This document shows positions 1 to 12,752 of a DNA stretch of 64,000 nt, piece by piece. The notes beneath the pieces were generated by a model that was given only the letters and a program-made list of their open reading frames with translations, did not search any database and was not told the DNA's origin. The stretch's first letter is position 1, and every line of letters starts with the position of its first letter. Both the position numbers and the translations under genes were made by a program. Source of the DNA: Platerodrilus igneus (lineage: Eukaryota; Arthropoda; Insecta; Coleoptera; Lycidae); contig JARFIW010001177.1 of assembly GCA_036346225.1 (NCBI GenBank), positions 466,501-530,500 on the forward strand, in the 5' to 3' direction.

Positions 1-2
1 AC

Positions 3-152
3 AAAGTAAAGGAACTAGCATATTCTCGAGCTGTATCAGAAGCTGATCTATATCGTGGATCCTCTGAACTATTTGTTGGAGATGGTTTGATTTGGCATAG
101 AAGTATTCGTAGTTCAGTGAAAGATAATGACGTTCCAGAAAGTAAATTTTGA
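3..152 (+). other. Unrecognised open reading fragment at window edge
   Basis: An open frame enters from the left edge and ends at a TGA at 150-152, about 49 codons, with no start inside the window. The composition is more codon-like than the DNA that follows. I recognise no domain. Given the rest of the window it could be the last exon of a gene or the tail of a transposon frame. Confidence 0.2.
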
Positions 153-3100
153 CATTGAATTCTGTTTGTCAAAGAAAACTTTTGCAGTCTAAAGTATGTC
201 GAGCGTTTCGGTGATAATTTTGTTTAAGTAACACTCATGCTTTCGTGTTTCTACATATTATTTTTTTGTCGATACTATATTAGTATTAGGTATGTATAGT
301 TTTAGTATTTTAAAGATTTTTTTGAAAGATTTGCGCGTAGATAATGTTGAAGTAGATAATGTTGAAAGTGTTGATGTCGATTATATTAGTAAAATTGATG
401 TTTAGTAAGTTGGTATTCTTTTAGATACTTGCACGTAGATAATGTTGAAGTAGATAATGTTTAAGCAGTTGATGTTGATTATATTGGTCGGTCGATTATA
501 TTAGTAAGGTTGATATTTATTATGACGACTATAGCGATGATATTGTCAAAGTTTAGGTTGTTGATTTTAAATGATGTTGAAGAAGTCGAGCGTAGTGGTT
601 GTGTTAGCACCGATGGTGTTAACTGTATTTAAGATTTTAGAGCTTAGGTAAGCGAGAGTCGCTTGCGTTGAGCAGAGATTTTTTTGTGTAGTTGGTCAAA
701 GTTGACGGTTATATTTTGAGTAGAAGAGGTTTTGACCACAGTATTGGTATAGAGTGTTTGATTTGGTAGCAAATCGAATAGTTTTTGGTGTGTCTACTGT
801 AGTGCGGACATATAATGGTGAAATTAAATTTTATGAATTCCGTTGAGAGTTAATGAAGCATAGTGTTGAGATAGGATAGTCTAGGTAGGACTATGTGTTT
901 CTGGAGTTGAAAGTCTAAGGAGGTAGTTCTATCTAGTTTTTTTTTTAAAGATAGGACGTAGCACTCAAGTACTTTCTTTTAGCTGTTTAAGTTTTTGCTA
1001 TTGATTTCTAAAAGAAAATTTTTAGGAAAGTTTATGTGGGTAGAGTTGTCAAAAATTTTTTTGATGGACAATCATGATTCCCGACTTAAAACCTTCTTGC
1101 TCTTAGGACTTTACGAAGTCTAGTTTGAATAGCATTTGTCCGTGTGTGAATATTCTTAACTTAGAGTTAGTGTTAAGACATAAAGATTCTTATGTAAAAT
1201 ATTTATAGGTCTATAAGTCTTTCTTTTTTCGTTAGTTCATTTTCTTGTCGGTTAGTGAGTAGTAGTAAGGTTGTACATATGCAAATACTTATTGCTGTTA
1301 CTACTTCATTGAGTGACTTTTGAGTGTCAGACCTTCCCGATTGAGCCCTATCTATTTTGTCTTCCCGAATATGCCTCCTTTTTGGACGTGTTGTACGCGT
1401 TAGTTACTATTACAGTCATTCGCTCATCATATTTTGTATTTTTTTATTACCATCTTCCCATATTACTAGTCAAGTAGGTTATAAATTTTTTTTTGAGTTG
1501 ATCTTACGCCAATGTTTAGGATTAAGTTAGTTTGTGTTTGTTTATTTTTAATTAGTTAGTTAGGTTGAGATTATTATGGCGACGATTATAAAAAAAATCT
1601 TTGATCCATCGTTAGGTTGTGTTTTGTTTATCCAAGATTTTTTTCTTTTTGGAGAGAGGCTGTGTAACGAATACGATTATCTGCTTCTTAAATATACGCT
1701 TTTGTTCCATTTACCTGTTCAATAAATATTAAATTCCAATAGAAACAATATATTACGAATTCATACATAGAGCCCCATCTATATTTAAATATTCAAAGTA
1801 AAATTTAAGAACTCTTTTATTTCTATGTATCTTGATAGAATATCCCCTTTCCTGCGCGTGATCGGATAAGCAACGTAGCCTCGTGGTCAAGTTTTATTTT
1901 GATATCGGGATGTAATCAGAAAACAAGTATTAACGTGGGTCAGGTTTTTCGATAGAACATGCCGTCTCAGAAAGTCGTGAAGTGGAGTCGACGAGTACCA
2001 TGGCTTCATTTTTAGTTGTAGTATCGACCTAAGATAGTCAAGAATACATATCTACGGTAAGTGGATAATTCTCAAACTTACCTTTAAAATCATTTTTCCC
2101 ATTTCTTTTCAGCGCAAGTACGAAAGTAGGAACTTATAACGAAGTCGAACTTATAACGAAGTACGGAATTATGTCAAAGTAAAATAAAGCTAGTATGAAA
2201 GCATGAATTAATACGAATTGATATTGAAATAAAGTAAAAACATATGGATACGCAAACACGTAATAAATTCTTTTGGATATTGGTTGTGCTGTAAATGCAA
2301 TTTTAAATGTTGCTATGCGAGAGGGTGAAAATTTCCACATATGCTTGGTTAGTATAGAGGTCAAGCTCGGACACATGTATTAGCTGCGCGCACCTACCAT
2401 TGTAAGTACGTAGATGTTTAAGAATTTGGTTGCCTAGCAGATATATAGCGGTGAGTCATCCTCAGTTTTATGGCTAACTTCATTTCATGGAACAATCATT
2501 TACGATGTACAAATAATTTTTGAAAATTCTATATATGTTTACTTAGATTTGATACACGAAATTTTTATGAAAGTTTTATGATCATTTAAATTGATACACC
2601 TATAATTTTATTTAAAATTTAAGAATCAAATAGTGCATAAATGTTCTTATTATTTACAAGGCATTTCTATAAGATTATTTTGTAGTTACAAGGTTATACT
2701 AAAATGTTCGCATAACTAAACATGTGATAGGTTGATATTTGTTTACCACATTATAGCGTATAACATATTTTGACAGTACACCTGAAGTACAGCTTAATAC
2801 AGACAATAAGTGTTTTTTGGCCTTTGATTCTTTCAATTATATCAGTTAAAAATATCGTTCTGTAAACTATAAAAAAAGAAACTGAGCATTTAACTTAATT
2901 CTTGTAAACTCGAACAGGATCCTATTCAAGTATCATGATTAAACTGTAATATAAAAATGAAAGCCATATATTTCTTATAAAGAATTAACGTAAATTATTC
3001 AATTATAAATACCCTATAAGTATTCAGAGATTAATGCTGAATCTTAATAAAGTAATTGTTTTGAAAGTCTCAGTACAGATAACTTTGTACAAGCGATGTA

Positions 3101-3739
3101 AATATATATTTTTTTCTAAATTAATAGAAAGAATAATAAGTTGTTGTAAATGCTTTCTTTCATTGAAGTCAGCAGTAATTATTCCGTAGAAGCAACCAAC
3201 CACATTTATAAATTTATATAGTGATGAGAGATATATTATTGGTGTTGGTTTAAATTTTTTTGAAGCATAATTTTCGCTATTTGATCTTTCTTTACTTTAA
3301 TTTTTTTGTGATAAAGTGACTAGGCTCTAACGTAGCCCTAGTCTAAAATTATTTAGAAGTGATTAAATTTTCAGGTTGTACGAGGAAGTCGTTCCCATTC
3401 CAGAGTCAAAAGTAAGTATTATTTTTTTTATATGTTGCTTGTCTCTAAGGACTTTTTTTCGAATATTTTCGTATCTGATCTTCGGATAGATTTTCTTTAT
3501 AACATTCATCTAGATACGGTGGCGTCCAATAAAATCTCTTTTTTTCGTACACCATCGTACGACCCTAGCTCATAGCTCTGCCCTGAGTTGAAGAAGCTTA
3601 GCTGGCTAGAAGATCTCATTAGAGGGATCTTTTTCTCTCAAAGCCACTCAACATCCTTTTTACCCTGGGCTTAAACGTTAAACAGGAACCCCTTATAATC
3701 TATTGAGGCTCTGCCGTCTATAAGGTAGAGTAGACACAC
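153..3739. other. Long stretch without recognisable gene
   Basis: AT-rich DNA with stops in all frames and only very short open frames, including one of 80 codons on the minus strand at 2134-2376 that resembles nothing I know. Apart from the local tandem duplication at 333-525 I see no mobile-element protein, RNA gene or terminal repeat here. Confidence 0.5.
333..525. repeat. Two-copy tandem duplication, period about 98 bp
   Basis: The block beginning GCGCGTAGATAATGTTGAAG at 333 recurs as GCACGTAGATAATGTTGAAG at 431, followed in both copies by a GTTGATGTYGATTATATT stretch. Each copy also has an internal short repeat (GTAGATAATGTTGAA/T twice). The copies have diverged by point changes and a small insertion, so the duplication is not recent. 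Confidence 0.7.
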
Positions 3740-4145
3740 TATTTACCTTTTGAGGAATTTAGTATGTAACACAGTTTTATTATTTGGTATGTCCGGATAT
3801 TTTAAGAAACTCTCTTGAATATTTTCATCAACCACGTAGCGCTATGTAACACAGTTTGCTAGTATTGATGGTCTTTGTTGTCTCGTATACAGCAATAGCT
3901 AAATAATTTATTTTGTTAATTTCTAATTTAATTATTTATTGTACAACTGTTGCTGTCGCAGACATTAAATCGTTCTTAATACGATTTGATATTTCTTGGT
4001 TCATGGTCAATTGCTGCAAATAATTTTTCAGAGCAACGTCATAATTTGACACAAAATAAACTAAACCTATAAAATTCGTTTTATTTGTGGAAGCAAAAGA
4101 TTCATCGTGATTCTGAAATCCAATTAATATGCCCCAAGATAGCAT
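3740..4145 (-). pseudogene. hAT-like transposase relic (DUF4371/ZMYM1-type)
   Basis: The minus-strand frame at 3936-4145 (69 codons) has the pattern of the DUF4371 region found in ZMYM1-like hAT-derived transposases. A GHDES-like turn (here QNHDES) is followed by NFIGLVYF, a run ending in NRIKNDLM, and then, after a frame change, a segment with VYETTK where the family has ADETTD. The aspartates of that catalytic-type motif are degraded. In the family this region belongs to an RNase-H-fold DDE transposase. The similarity is by eye. It is clearly broken by the stop at 3936 and a frameshift. A second member of the same family lies at the right edge of the window. Confidence 0.55.
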
Positions 4146-6224
4146 ACAACATCAATAGGAATGTTTAGCGTCGTTAGTTCATTATATCTTTGTTAAACTA
4201 TTGTTAGCTGTTCATCAACAATAAGTTTCATGCGTAATTTTCAATAGCTTTTCTTTAATTAGTACTTGTAAATGAATTTGAGATATTGTGTGTATTTTCA
4301 TTATCTAGTGTAAGTTATTTATGTAAGAAATCCACATCTACCCCACAAATTCCTATGTTATTTGTAAATAGCAGATAGTGCCACTGAAATAATATGCATA
4401 AAGTTTTACAACCTGTTAGTGATTCATACGGTTGGAAAGCGTCAGGAGGTCTACCTTTCAGAACAATACATTCTACACCACGCGGCATCTTTATACACAC
4501 AAATAATTGACATTTACAAGATATTATAAAGTTTACAAAAGGAATTTCTAGATATTGATTTGAATAAATCTCATTTATTCTTGTCTGTGTTTAGAGCATT
4601 CGCAAGCAATTGAATTAGATATATAAGAATGCGCTTCGTGGGGAGCAATCAGTTCAACTCAAGTTTTTATCCAGTATAGTTTTAAGTCTTAATATGAGTT
4701 GGATTAAGTGTTATGCATCTAGTATTATAAGTTATCGAAGTTAATGATTGATATAAATTAAGAGTTAGTAGTTAGTCAACTAATAGTGCTTCGATTGTTC
4801 ATTATAAGTGCATCGAGTAATAATTAAGCACATAGTATTGTCGTTTTAAGGAGGTTGGTTCTAGTAGTAATTAGCTGGAATAAATCGTCATTAGTACATT
4901 AAAATTTTATTGTACTTATGAGTAAGAAGGCATGTATAACCAAGTAACAATAAAGCGCCATTTTTGCAAAAGAGATTTCATTACAACATTGTTCATATAG
5001 GTCTGCGATAAAATATCTAACATATGTCATAATCTTAATAGCCAATATACTTAGCGTGCATCTTCGGGCAACTTTTTCTATTATTGCTAATTTGTCCATA
5101 AAGCTATGCGCAGAAAACTTTCTATTTAACAAAATACATACAGAAAAACTCTATCGCACCATTTACATTAAAAGTGTATGTATTTAGCGAGCTTTAAATT
5201 TGACTCTTGTCATTCGTATACACAGGTCTAATTATTTTCATATATGTATAGCTAATTAGAGTTCTTATTCTATTCAACAAAGATGCCGTTACACTTCCCC
5301 ATCAATAAATAGCAAATACTTCTGTAAGGTTCTTATTATAAAGAAAGCACTGTTTTACTGCGTGTTTTCTTAATTTATATATAAGCGCTAATTTATATTA
5401 CTACACTGTATTACATGTGACTAACTCTTAATTCATTTATATTTCAAGTACTGGCACATTTATTTCAACAACTTATGCAAATTGATTTACCTTTTCTAGC
5501 TGCTGGAGTACATTGTTCACTGAATAGAAGAAATCGACTTTATATACCTAGTTCGATACATTCTAAGTACTTCTAAAAAGAGCAAGAGGTGCTTGAGCCA
5601 AACTATTTCCTATTTCTTGTAAGTGCTACTCAATGCATGTTGTATTCTCGAAAGCTGTACTGCTTTTAATTGAATTTTAAATATACATGCTCTCAAAGAA
5701 TATACTTCTGCTAGACTGATTGAGACTGTTAGTTTTTGAAGTTTTAAAGCTACTTTTAGACTTTCTAAACCACACTAAAATAGCAGTAGTAAGTTTAATG
5801 ATTCTCCGAACGCGCTCGCTTGTTATTGCACAATAGCAGACAGCAGTGTTTGCTGTAGGATAAACTGTTTTCAATCCTACTTTTAAATGGTACATCGTTG
5901 CAGGATGTCACCCTATTACATACAGTATATGTACACTTAAGCTTGCCTTTTTGCAGTGTGTTACTGTTGATGATTAATTGTTAGGGACCTTACACTACAG
6001 AATTGGCTCTCGTAAATATAACGTAAGTTTGATTGCTTCATGTTGTGCATTAAGGTTTTATAGAGGGTGGTCCATTTTTAAACAAACAGTCGAATATTTC
6101 TTAAATGATCGACACTTTGCAAAAATATTTTAAATAAAAGTTACGTGGGTTAATGTGGGAAAGAAAGCTATAATATCACTTTCATTGCAGAAGATCAAAT
6201 TCCATTTTGCGAATGGAACAATAT
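4146..6224. other. Stretch without recognisable gene
   Basis: AT-rich sequence with short open frames of 61-77 codons on the minus strand (4315-4500, 4899-5132, 5677-5895) that match no family I can name. No repeats, LTR ends or RNA genes were seen. Confidence 0.45.
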
Positions 6225-6530
6225 ACTTGTAAAATATTTACATCTGGCGAGAAGTGATCAATGTAAAATATCGGTGTGGCGGTATTTCGATAACTAACAG
6301 TGGTAGAGAAAAGTGGACATTGTATACGCAAATGATGATAATAAACAACGATTACTTCAAAGTACTTAGCTTTGTAAATATAGCAAAGCTTAGCACATTT
6401 ATTTATTGCGGCCGTCCAGAACGGGGAGCGACAGTAGAATAGGTCGCGTCCTCTCCCTGGCAGGTAATAAGATAGTTCTTGCACATGCGAAGACACCGCA
6501 TAGTTTATCGGTATTCGCGGCACTTAAGAT
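6225..6530. repeat. Diverged LTR-like fragment related to 16040-16435
   Basis: This block shares an ordered series of short matches with 16040-16435. They are GGCGAGAAG followed by ATGTAAAATA, then GGTAGA with GTGGAC and TGTATA, an AGCACATTTAT stretch, and GCACATGCG near the end. The 16.0-kb copy sits directly upstream, in minus-strand terms, of a BEL/Pao gag start, so the likeliest reading is a decayed BEL-type LTR. Alignment by eye only; the boundaries are approximate. Confidence 0.3.
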
Positions 6531-6649
6531 GCACAAGCGCGGTGTTTAAAGTAATTTCACGGTACATACGATGACATTTGAATATACCGGACGCAGATAA
6601 ATAATTAACAAATTCTAAATGTTTAAACTAAGGCAAGCGGTTAATTTCT

Positions 6650-7400
6650 CACTTAGACCACCAAATAAAATTACCACTCAAATAATTCAACCAAACATAC
6701 AACCTTTTATTCATACAAATCAAAAATTTACGTCATCAGCTCAATATTTACAAAATCGGATATAAACATTTTCATAAAATTTTACAATATCAACCATTAA
6801 ATCCTTTTAAAGTTAATGAGTTTAATTTATTTCAAGATTTTTTTTATATACAGTTCAAGCAGATATCTTGAAACCCTAAATTGAAATTTACTCTGGTCTA
6901 CGGTGAGCTCAGTATAAACCCTGTTACTATAAATGCATAAATAAATCGCATCTTTGTTTTCAACAACTCTAAAGACCCGTTTACTCTTATCATCAAAATT
7001 ATACGTCATGTATCTATACCTTCAAATAATAAACTCAAATTGTCTTTTTCATATAACCTTTAAATTAGCTTTTATGTTCATAAAATATACACCCAATATG
7101 TCAAATCACTCCAGCACAAAATAACAGCACAAATTGTTCAAGCAATAACAAAAAGAAACAAATTTCGTTACCTGGTGAAAGCTTTTGCACCGTCCCCTTT
7201 GAAGATGTCGTCCAACCAAACCTCGTCGTTGCATTCCATCCAACTTCCCTCTTCTATATGTACTTCAAACTCATCCAATTGTATGCAGACGCCTTCGATA
7301 CAGCGACCCATATACTTGTCCAAATACGATAGTCAGCTTCTGAATGTTCCATACAACCAGCACCCTCGTTCAGAAAAATAACTAGGCTCGCTTACATCAG
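6650..7400. repeat. LTR-like stretch related to 19770-20320
   Basis: Both regions carry, in the same order, a CAACCAACATACAA-type run next to TTTTATT, an ACTCTGG...GGTGAGCTCAG motif followed by ATAA and CC, a CATGTA run, and CGTTACCTGG near the end. The 19.8-kb copy lies just outside the gag end of a minus-strand Ty3/gypsy remnant, so both may be parts of long LTRs of that family. The similarity is patchy and no terminal inverted repeat or target duplication was identified. Confidence 0.3.
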
Positions 7401-8370
7401 TAACAACTTTTATTCGTAACTTGTATGTACTTACAGCACCGTTTATAACTTAGCACCTACTCGTGCTTTCAAACACTTTTAATTTAAATTAAAACGGACT
7501 GCACATCACGATTTATTAGAACATCAAGTTGGTATTCAAAATTTTCAGTTTTACATTCTCCATACAAGTTGAATATTTAACATATATCATCAATTTTGTA
7601 AGAATTCATTTTTAATAAAATAATTTGGAAAATTTTCTAATTATATCAACAATTAATCAAAAATAACTGGGCTTATCCCCAAACCTTACTTTAAACCCCA
7701 GGTCTAATACGAATTTTATAGTAAAAACCTTTCTTTACTTATGTGCTAACTACTGCACTGAAATTACCAAAAACCCATTTACTTTGTACAAAAAGCCAAT
7801 ATTACACCTTCATTTTATACAATCAAATAGTACATAAATAATTTTTCGTATACTCCTTTCTTAAGGTTCTTACAAAATTAACACTTATGGTTGGGGTTGG
7901 ATTGGTTAATTAAAGTAACCCGTGGGTTCTTTAATATCCCCAAATGGAACCAGTGAACTTTAAGGAAGAATTTCCTTAAAATGATGGAACGCAAATATCT
8001 TCCGACTATGCTACGGGTCCATTCCTTGGGTAGAGCTTATGAGGATTGGTCGTGGTTCTTTTTACAAAACATTATTCTCTTACTAGGGCTTGATTCTTAT
8101 CAAAACAGAGGTTTAGGGAGGGCGCCACCAAGTCATTAAGTTTTAAACACAGGGTTTCTCTAAGGGGGACTTGTAGGTCCTTAGAGAGGAATCTCGTATT
8201 AGCTGCTAACGCAGAAGCTGTAAAGAAAATTTAATTAAATTAACAAAGTGAGGACACAAGAGGTATTCTCTTGTTACCTCATATAAAAACAGAAAAGATT
8301 AATTATGCACACAATATTATGAACACAGATTTTACGCTTCAAATTCTGAATGTCTATTTGATAAACCTTA
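7401..8370. other. Unassigned stretch before the errantivirus
   Basis: No coding frame or repeat end recognised. The block at about 7890-8260 has a more balanced base composition than its surroundings and may be part of an LTR or leader. It joins the truncated gag of the errantivirus at about 8370. Confidence 0.3.
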
Positions 8371-9126
8371 GAATGGAACACAACCAATCCCCATTTTAAT
8401 TTGGAATGCCAAGATGCAAGAAGCTTAATCTTGACAAAACTAAAAATTGAAGAAACCGACCCAAATTTCAGACTTTTAAAAACAAAAATGTACGACGAGA
8501 TGGCATTAGACACCTACCTAAATGCACTACCCGAACGACTTTAAGACAAAATCAGATTTCAACACCCCCAAGACTTAGAAGAAGCAATGAACATGATAAT
8601 CGAGGAAGAAAATGTAATGTATTATAGAAACAGATTATATAACCCCAACGCGAATAAAAGCTACACACCAATAAAAACCATAATATAAACAATTTCCAAA
8701 ACCAACATTCAACCCAAACTTACATTTCAACCGAGATTCAACCAAAATGTAAATCGGCAAAGACCAATATTCAACGCGAATCCTACTAGAAACTCACCAA
8801 TAACAAATAATAGTAATCCAAATAACTATTATAAACCCACGTCTATGGATACCTCATCTGGTAACACCAGAACCAACACAAAAATAACGTTCATAAGAAC
8901 AAACCCCAATGAAAAACGCACTTTCACCTCAGAAGAGATATTTCACCAAGAAGTAGAGGAATATGAAGATGACCAGAAAAATTGCAATCAACCAAGCACA
9001 AATAACGAACAAAACCAATCAAACCATTATGAACCCGAAGAATCATACGAAACTTATGAAGAGGACGACGAAGAAAACGCGTGCTCAAATTTTCAAATGG
9101 ACCAATTTATAAACGACCAAACGTAA
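8371..9126 (+). pseudogene. gag: Errantivirus gag, C-terminal part
   Basis: One frame runs from 8371 to the stop at 9124-9126 and is broken by TAA at 8542-8544 and TAA at 8686-8688. It encodes a capsid-like segment (LNALPERL, then DLEEAMNMIIEEE), an Asn/Pro-rich linker, and a very acidic C-terminal tail (YEEDDEE), the usual layout of errantivirus Gag. No zinc knuckle is seen, which is normal for this group. Gag forms the particle core and binds the genomic RNA. The amino-terminal half is absent. Pol follows about 13 bases later in another frame, as expected for frameshifted gag-pol. Confidence 0.8.
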
Positions 9127-9139
9127 AAACCTAAATAAT

Positions 9140-9540
9140 ATGAATCAGCTTGTACTACTCTATATAGAGATACCCCACGCTTAATTTAAACTACTAATCG
9201 ATACCGGATCTTCAAAAACATTAATTAGCCTGCAAACCGTAAAGAAACAATATTTAAACTATGTAGAAAGAGAACCGTTTAAAATTAAAACTGCCCATCA
9301 AACAACCCTACACCAATTCGTAGCATACATACCTTTACCCAAAACATTTAACGTAAAGATGAAGCATAAATTCTGCATATTCGAATTTAATGACAAATAT
9401 GACGGACTATTAGGAATGGACCTTCTAAGAAAATTAGGAGCCAACATAGACATAAAAAACCGTTTACTAAGAACCAAATATGGACGAATCCCCATTAAAT
9501 TTCAAAACACCCAAGTTGACGAAAAATACACAATAGAACC
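9140..9540 (+). pseudogene. pol: Errantivirus pol: aspartic protease
   Basis: The pol frame opens at about 9140. It has an in-frame TAA at 9182-9184, six codons before the protease active site DTGSSK (Asp codon at 9200). The flap and C-terminal part includes the LLGMDLLRKLG segment near 9400, the ILG-type motif of retroviral proteases. The enzyme would cut the Gag-Pol polyprotein. Both catalytic landmarks are preserved, but the stop separates the enzyme from any upstream translation. The frame then continues into the RT linker. Confidence 0.85.
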
Positions 9541-10830
9541 CCAAACAGAAAGAAAGATAATAATCCCTGTAAATTCAAATAATAAATTAGGAATAATAAA
9601 TCACATAACTTTTCAACAAGGAGTAGAGACCCCAACCGCATTAGTACAAATTAAAGATAATTATGCCACAACGACAACATTAAATCCAAATGACTACCCC
9701 GTAGAGCTATCTTCAACAAACCCGATTAACGTAGAAGAATTAAATTTTAACGAGATGGAAATAGACGAGAACTTAAACAAAAATTATAACCCCGTAGAAA
9801 ACGACGAAATGTTGAGAGAAAATTTAAGTAATATCCGATTTAACCGCGACATAAATCAGGAGGAACAAAGAGCAATACAAAAATTATATTTCGAATACCG
9901 TGACATATTCCATTGCGAAGGAATACCCCTAACCTTTACAAATACAGTAAAGCACAACATTGAATTAACAGACAACAAACCCATATTCACAAAAGCATAC
10001 AGATTACCCCCAGGCAAGTCAGGAAGAAGATGACAGACAAGTAGCCGATCTATTAGATCACGATATCATACAACACTCCAATTCACCATGGAGCAGTCCC
10101 GTATTGATAGTACCCAAAAAACTGGACGCATCAGGAAAACGAAAATATAGAATGGTAATAGATTACAGAAAATTAAACGAAAAAACGGTAGACGATAAAC
10201 ACCCGCTACCAAATATAACCGAAATTTTAGATAAGTTAGGCAAGTGCCAATATTTTTCGACGCTAGATTTAGCAGCAGGATACCATCAAGTGGAAATGGA
10301 AGAAAGAGATACACAAAAAACAGCCTTTAGCACACCTAGAGGACACTACAAATATAAGAGGATGCCATTTGAACTAAAGAACGAACCCGCAATTTTCCAA
10401 CGAGTAATGGATAACATACTACGAGGGATACCCAACGAAAAATGCCTTGTGTACCTAGATGACATAATAGTTTATTCAACATCATTAGTAGAGCATACAG
10501 AAAGATTACGAGAAGTGTTCGAAAGATTAAGAACAGCACAATTTAAAATACAGTTAGATAAGAGCAAATTTCTACAAAAAAAGTAGCATTTTTAGGACAC
10601 ATAATAACACCCCAAGGAGTGATGCCGAACCCCGACAAAACAAACGCTGTATTAAATTACCCCATACCCAAAACGAATAAAGAGATAAAAGGATTTTTAG
10701 GCCTTAGTAGTTATTACCGTAAATATATTAAAGGTTATGCTCAGATAACCAAGCCCCTAACCAATTGTTTAAAAAGGGAAACAAAATTGTACATACCCCA
10801 GAATTTATTAAAGCAGTAGCTAAAATCAAA
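9541..10830 (+). pseudogene. pol: Errantivirus pol: reverse transcriptase
   Basis: A linker leads into the RT domain: a YRLPP start near 10000, DYRKLN and HPLPN, then [12 protein letters not shown], the [15 protein letters not shown] block, and the catalytic YLDD at about 10452-10463. The thumb and connection contains GFLGLSSYYRKYI. Reading frames change near 10015, 10583 and 10770, so the domain is split over four frames while the residues stay well conserved. The usual MPFGL is MPFEL here. In life RT copies genomic RNA from a tRNA primer. The good residue conservation with few indels suggests a fairly young but dead copy. Confidence 0.92.
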
Positions 10831-11484
10831 AGTATATTAACAAATCACCCCGTATTAGAATACCCCGACTTTTCGAAACCATTCATATTAACAACAGACG
10901 CATCAAATGTAGCCTTGGGCGCGGTATTGAGCCAAGGAACAGTAGGCAACGATAAACCTATCAGCTACGCATCCAGAACCCTCAACGAAACAGAGCAACA
11001 ATACAGTACAATAGAGAAAAAATTGTTAGCCATAATTTGGGCAACAAAGTATTTTAGACCATACCTATACGGACGGAAATTTTATATATACACCAATCAT
11101 AGACCAATAGTATGGCTACGCAAACTCAAGGAACCCAACTCAAAATTACAACGATGGAAAATCCGATTAGAAGAATATGACTACGATATCATATATAAAA
11201 AGGGAATTTACAACAATAACGCAGACGCTTTAAGTAGAATCCAACTTAATGCACTAGAAACAGAATCAGTGATAGAAAACGTAGACGAAACAGAAATCAG
11301 AGAAGACCCAGACGAAATGGAAACCATACATTCGACACAAAATGACGAACCGAAAACCGCAATTAAAATTTTAAATGAAGCCATAGACATGAAGCCCAAT
11401 CAGTTTATAATCACAGACGTTTTAAACAACCCCAATCCTGTAAAATATACGAAAGTAGATAACAAAAAGATATACCAAATTTAA
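10765..11484 (+). pseudogene. pol: Errantivirus pol: RNase H and tether
   Basis: This is an uninterrupted 239-codon frame. RNase H landmarks run in order: TTDASNVALGAVLSQ (first Asp), SRTLNETEQQYSTIEKK (Glu), ATKYFRPYLYG, YTNHRPIVWL (Asp/His region) and NADALSR at the end. This is the standard Ty3/gypsy RNase H that degrades the RNA strand after reverse transcription. An acidic tether of about 90 residues leads toward the integrase and stops at 11484 with a frameshift. Confidence 0.9.
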
Positions 11485-12752
11485 ATAACCAAAGACGCCA
11501 TGAATCACAAATAATTAAAATTCTAAAGGAATACACCCCCGAGAAAAAACGATTTTACTTTTACTTTAACACGGAAAACTTGTATAAACGATTTTCAGAA
11601 ATATATGTTAAACTATTCAACAATTCTGGCCCTGAACTTATAAGATGCACAAACAAATTGATAACATTAGACGACCCTGACGAAATAAATGATGTGATAA
11701 GAAACCAACACGAAGGAAAAACCAACCATCGTGGAATAAATGAGACCCTAAAGCAAATCATGAGACGTTACTATTTCAAGGACATGAAAGAATTAACTAC
11801 AGACTTTATCAACCAATGTGAACTATGTGACAGAGCAGAATATGGCAGAAAACCCCCGAAAATACCATTAAAGTTGACTAAAACACCAGACAAACCTTTT
11901 CAGAAATTACATGCCGATACTCTAGTAGTAGAAGCGCAAAGTTGCTTAACAATCGTGGACGCATTTACTAAAATAATACCAATAACCAATCACTTCTAAA
12001 AATAGTATAGACGTAACTCAAGGATTTTTATATTATTTTACATTTTATGGATCGCCTGAAACCATAACGTTAGATAACGGAAGCGAATTCAAAAACGAAA
12101 CAATACAAAAAACTTTGGAATTACACAAAGTAAAAATTAATTTTATAACTGAGAATCACCCTGAATCCAATAGACTAATTGAGAGACTACATTCAACCCT
12201 ATTAGAACAAATCCGATTATTAAGAATCAATTACAAGGAAGAACATATAACTAACTTAATGTCATACACATTAATCCCCTATAATAACACAATTCATTTA
12301 TCAACCAATTTTACACCATTAGAATTAACCCTAGGACATTCAGATTCACGCAACCCTTATGATATACATTATAACAAGGAAATCTATCAGCAATACGCCA
12401 AGGATCACAGAGAGAAACTAAAAATAATTTATGACAAAGTAAAGGATAAGTTAGACAACGACAAAGAACGCATTACCGCGACCCGTAATAAAACACAGAC
12501 ATAAATAAATTTTCCATTGAACAAACCGTATACGAGAAAAATTTCCAAAGCAAAAGACACAAAACGGCACCGAGAAATTTAGGCCCTTTTAAAATCAAAC
12601 GAATATCCGACAAAAACGTAGCCGTAGTAGACAACGGCAAGATAACAAAATATATTCACCTCAAAAATTTAAGACACCTTGTACTTTCAGATGGACAATC
12701 ATCACCCTTACCGTCAACCTCCACCCAGGTAGAACGGACACCGAAATCATAA
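11485..12752 (+). pseudogene. pol: Errantivirus pol: integrase
   Basis: After a frame change the integrase runs through 11580-11999 and 12003-12504, and ends at about 12752. The HHCC zinc-binding module is visible (QHEGKTNHRG then CELCDRAEY). In the DDE core the first Asp lies in HADTLVVEA, the second in LDNGSEF, and the Glu after NHPESNRLIERL. The C-terminal domain has the NLGPFKIKRI motif (GPY/F type). Breaks include a stop at about 11997 and one near 12504. Integrase inserts the cDNA and makes the short target duplication. The last ~60 bases overlap the start of the env frame. Confidence 0.9.
12678..12690 (+). promoter_or_regulatory. Probable 3' splice acceptor for env mRNA
   Basis: The stretch CTTGTACTTTCAG ends in AG at 12689-12690, preceded by a pyrimidine-rich run, and lies at the pol-env boundary. 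In the gypsy group env is translated from a spliced subgenomic RNA whose donor is in the leader. The phase fits: leader fragments elsewhere in this window carry a start codon 11 bases before a GTAAGT donor, and this acceptor is followed one base later by the env reading frame. Splicing itself is inferred. Confidence 0.6.

Noticed and set aside
333..525. CRISPR-like repeat
   Set aside because: Only two units, no uniform spacer, and a eukaryotic context.
6182..6523. 113-codon minus frame and its plus-strand partner at 6254-6442
   Set aside because: Neither shows motifs, and the region matches LTR-like DNA at 16.0-16.4 kb, where the frames are not kept.
8274..8513. Minus-strand frame of 79 codons
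   Set aside because: It overlaps the errantivirus gag coding on the plus strand and has no motif of its own.
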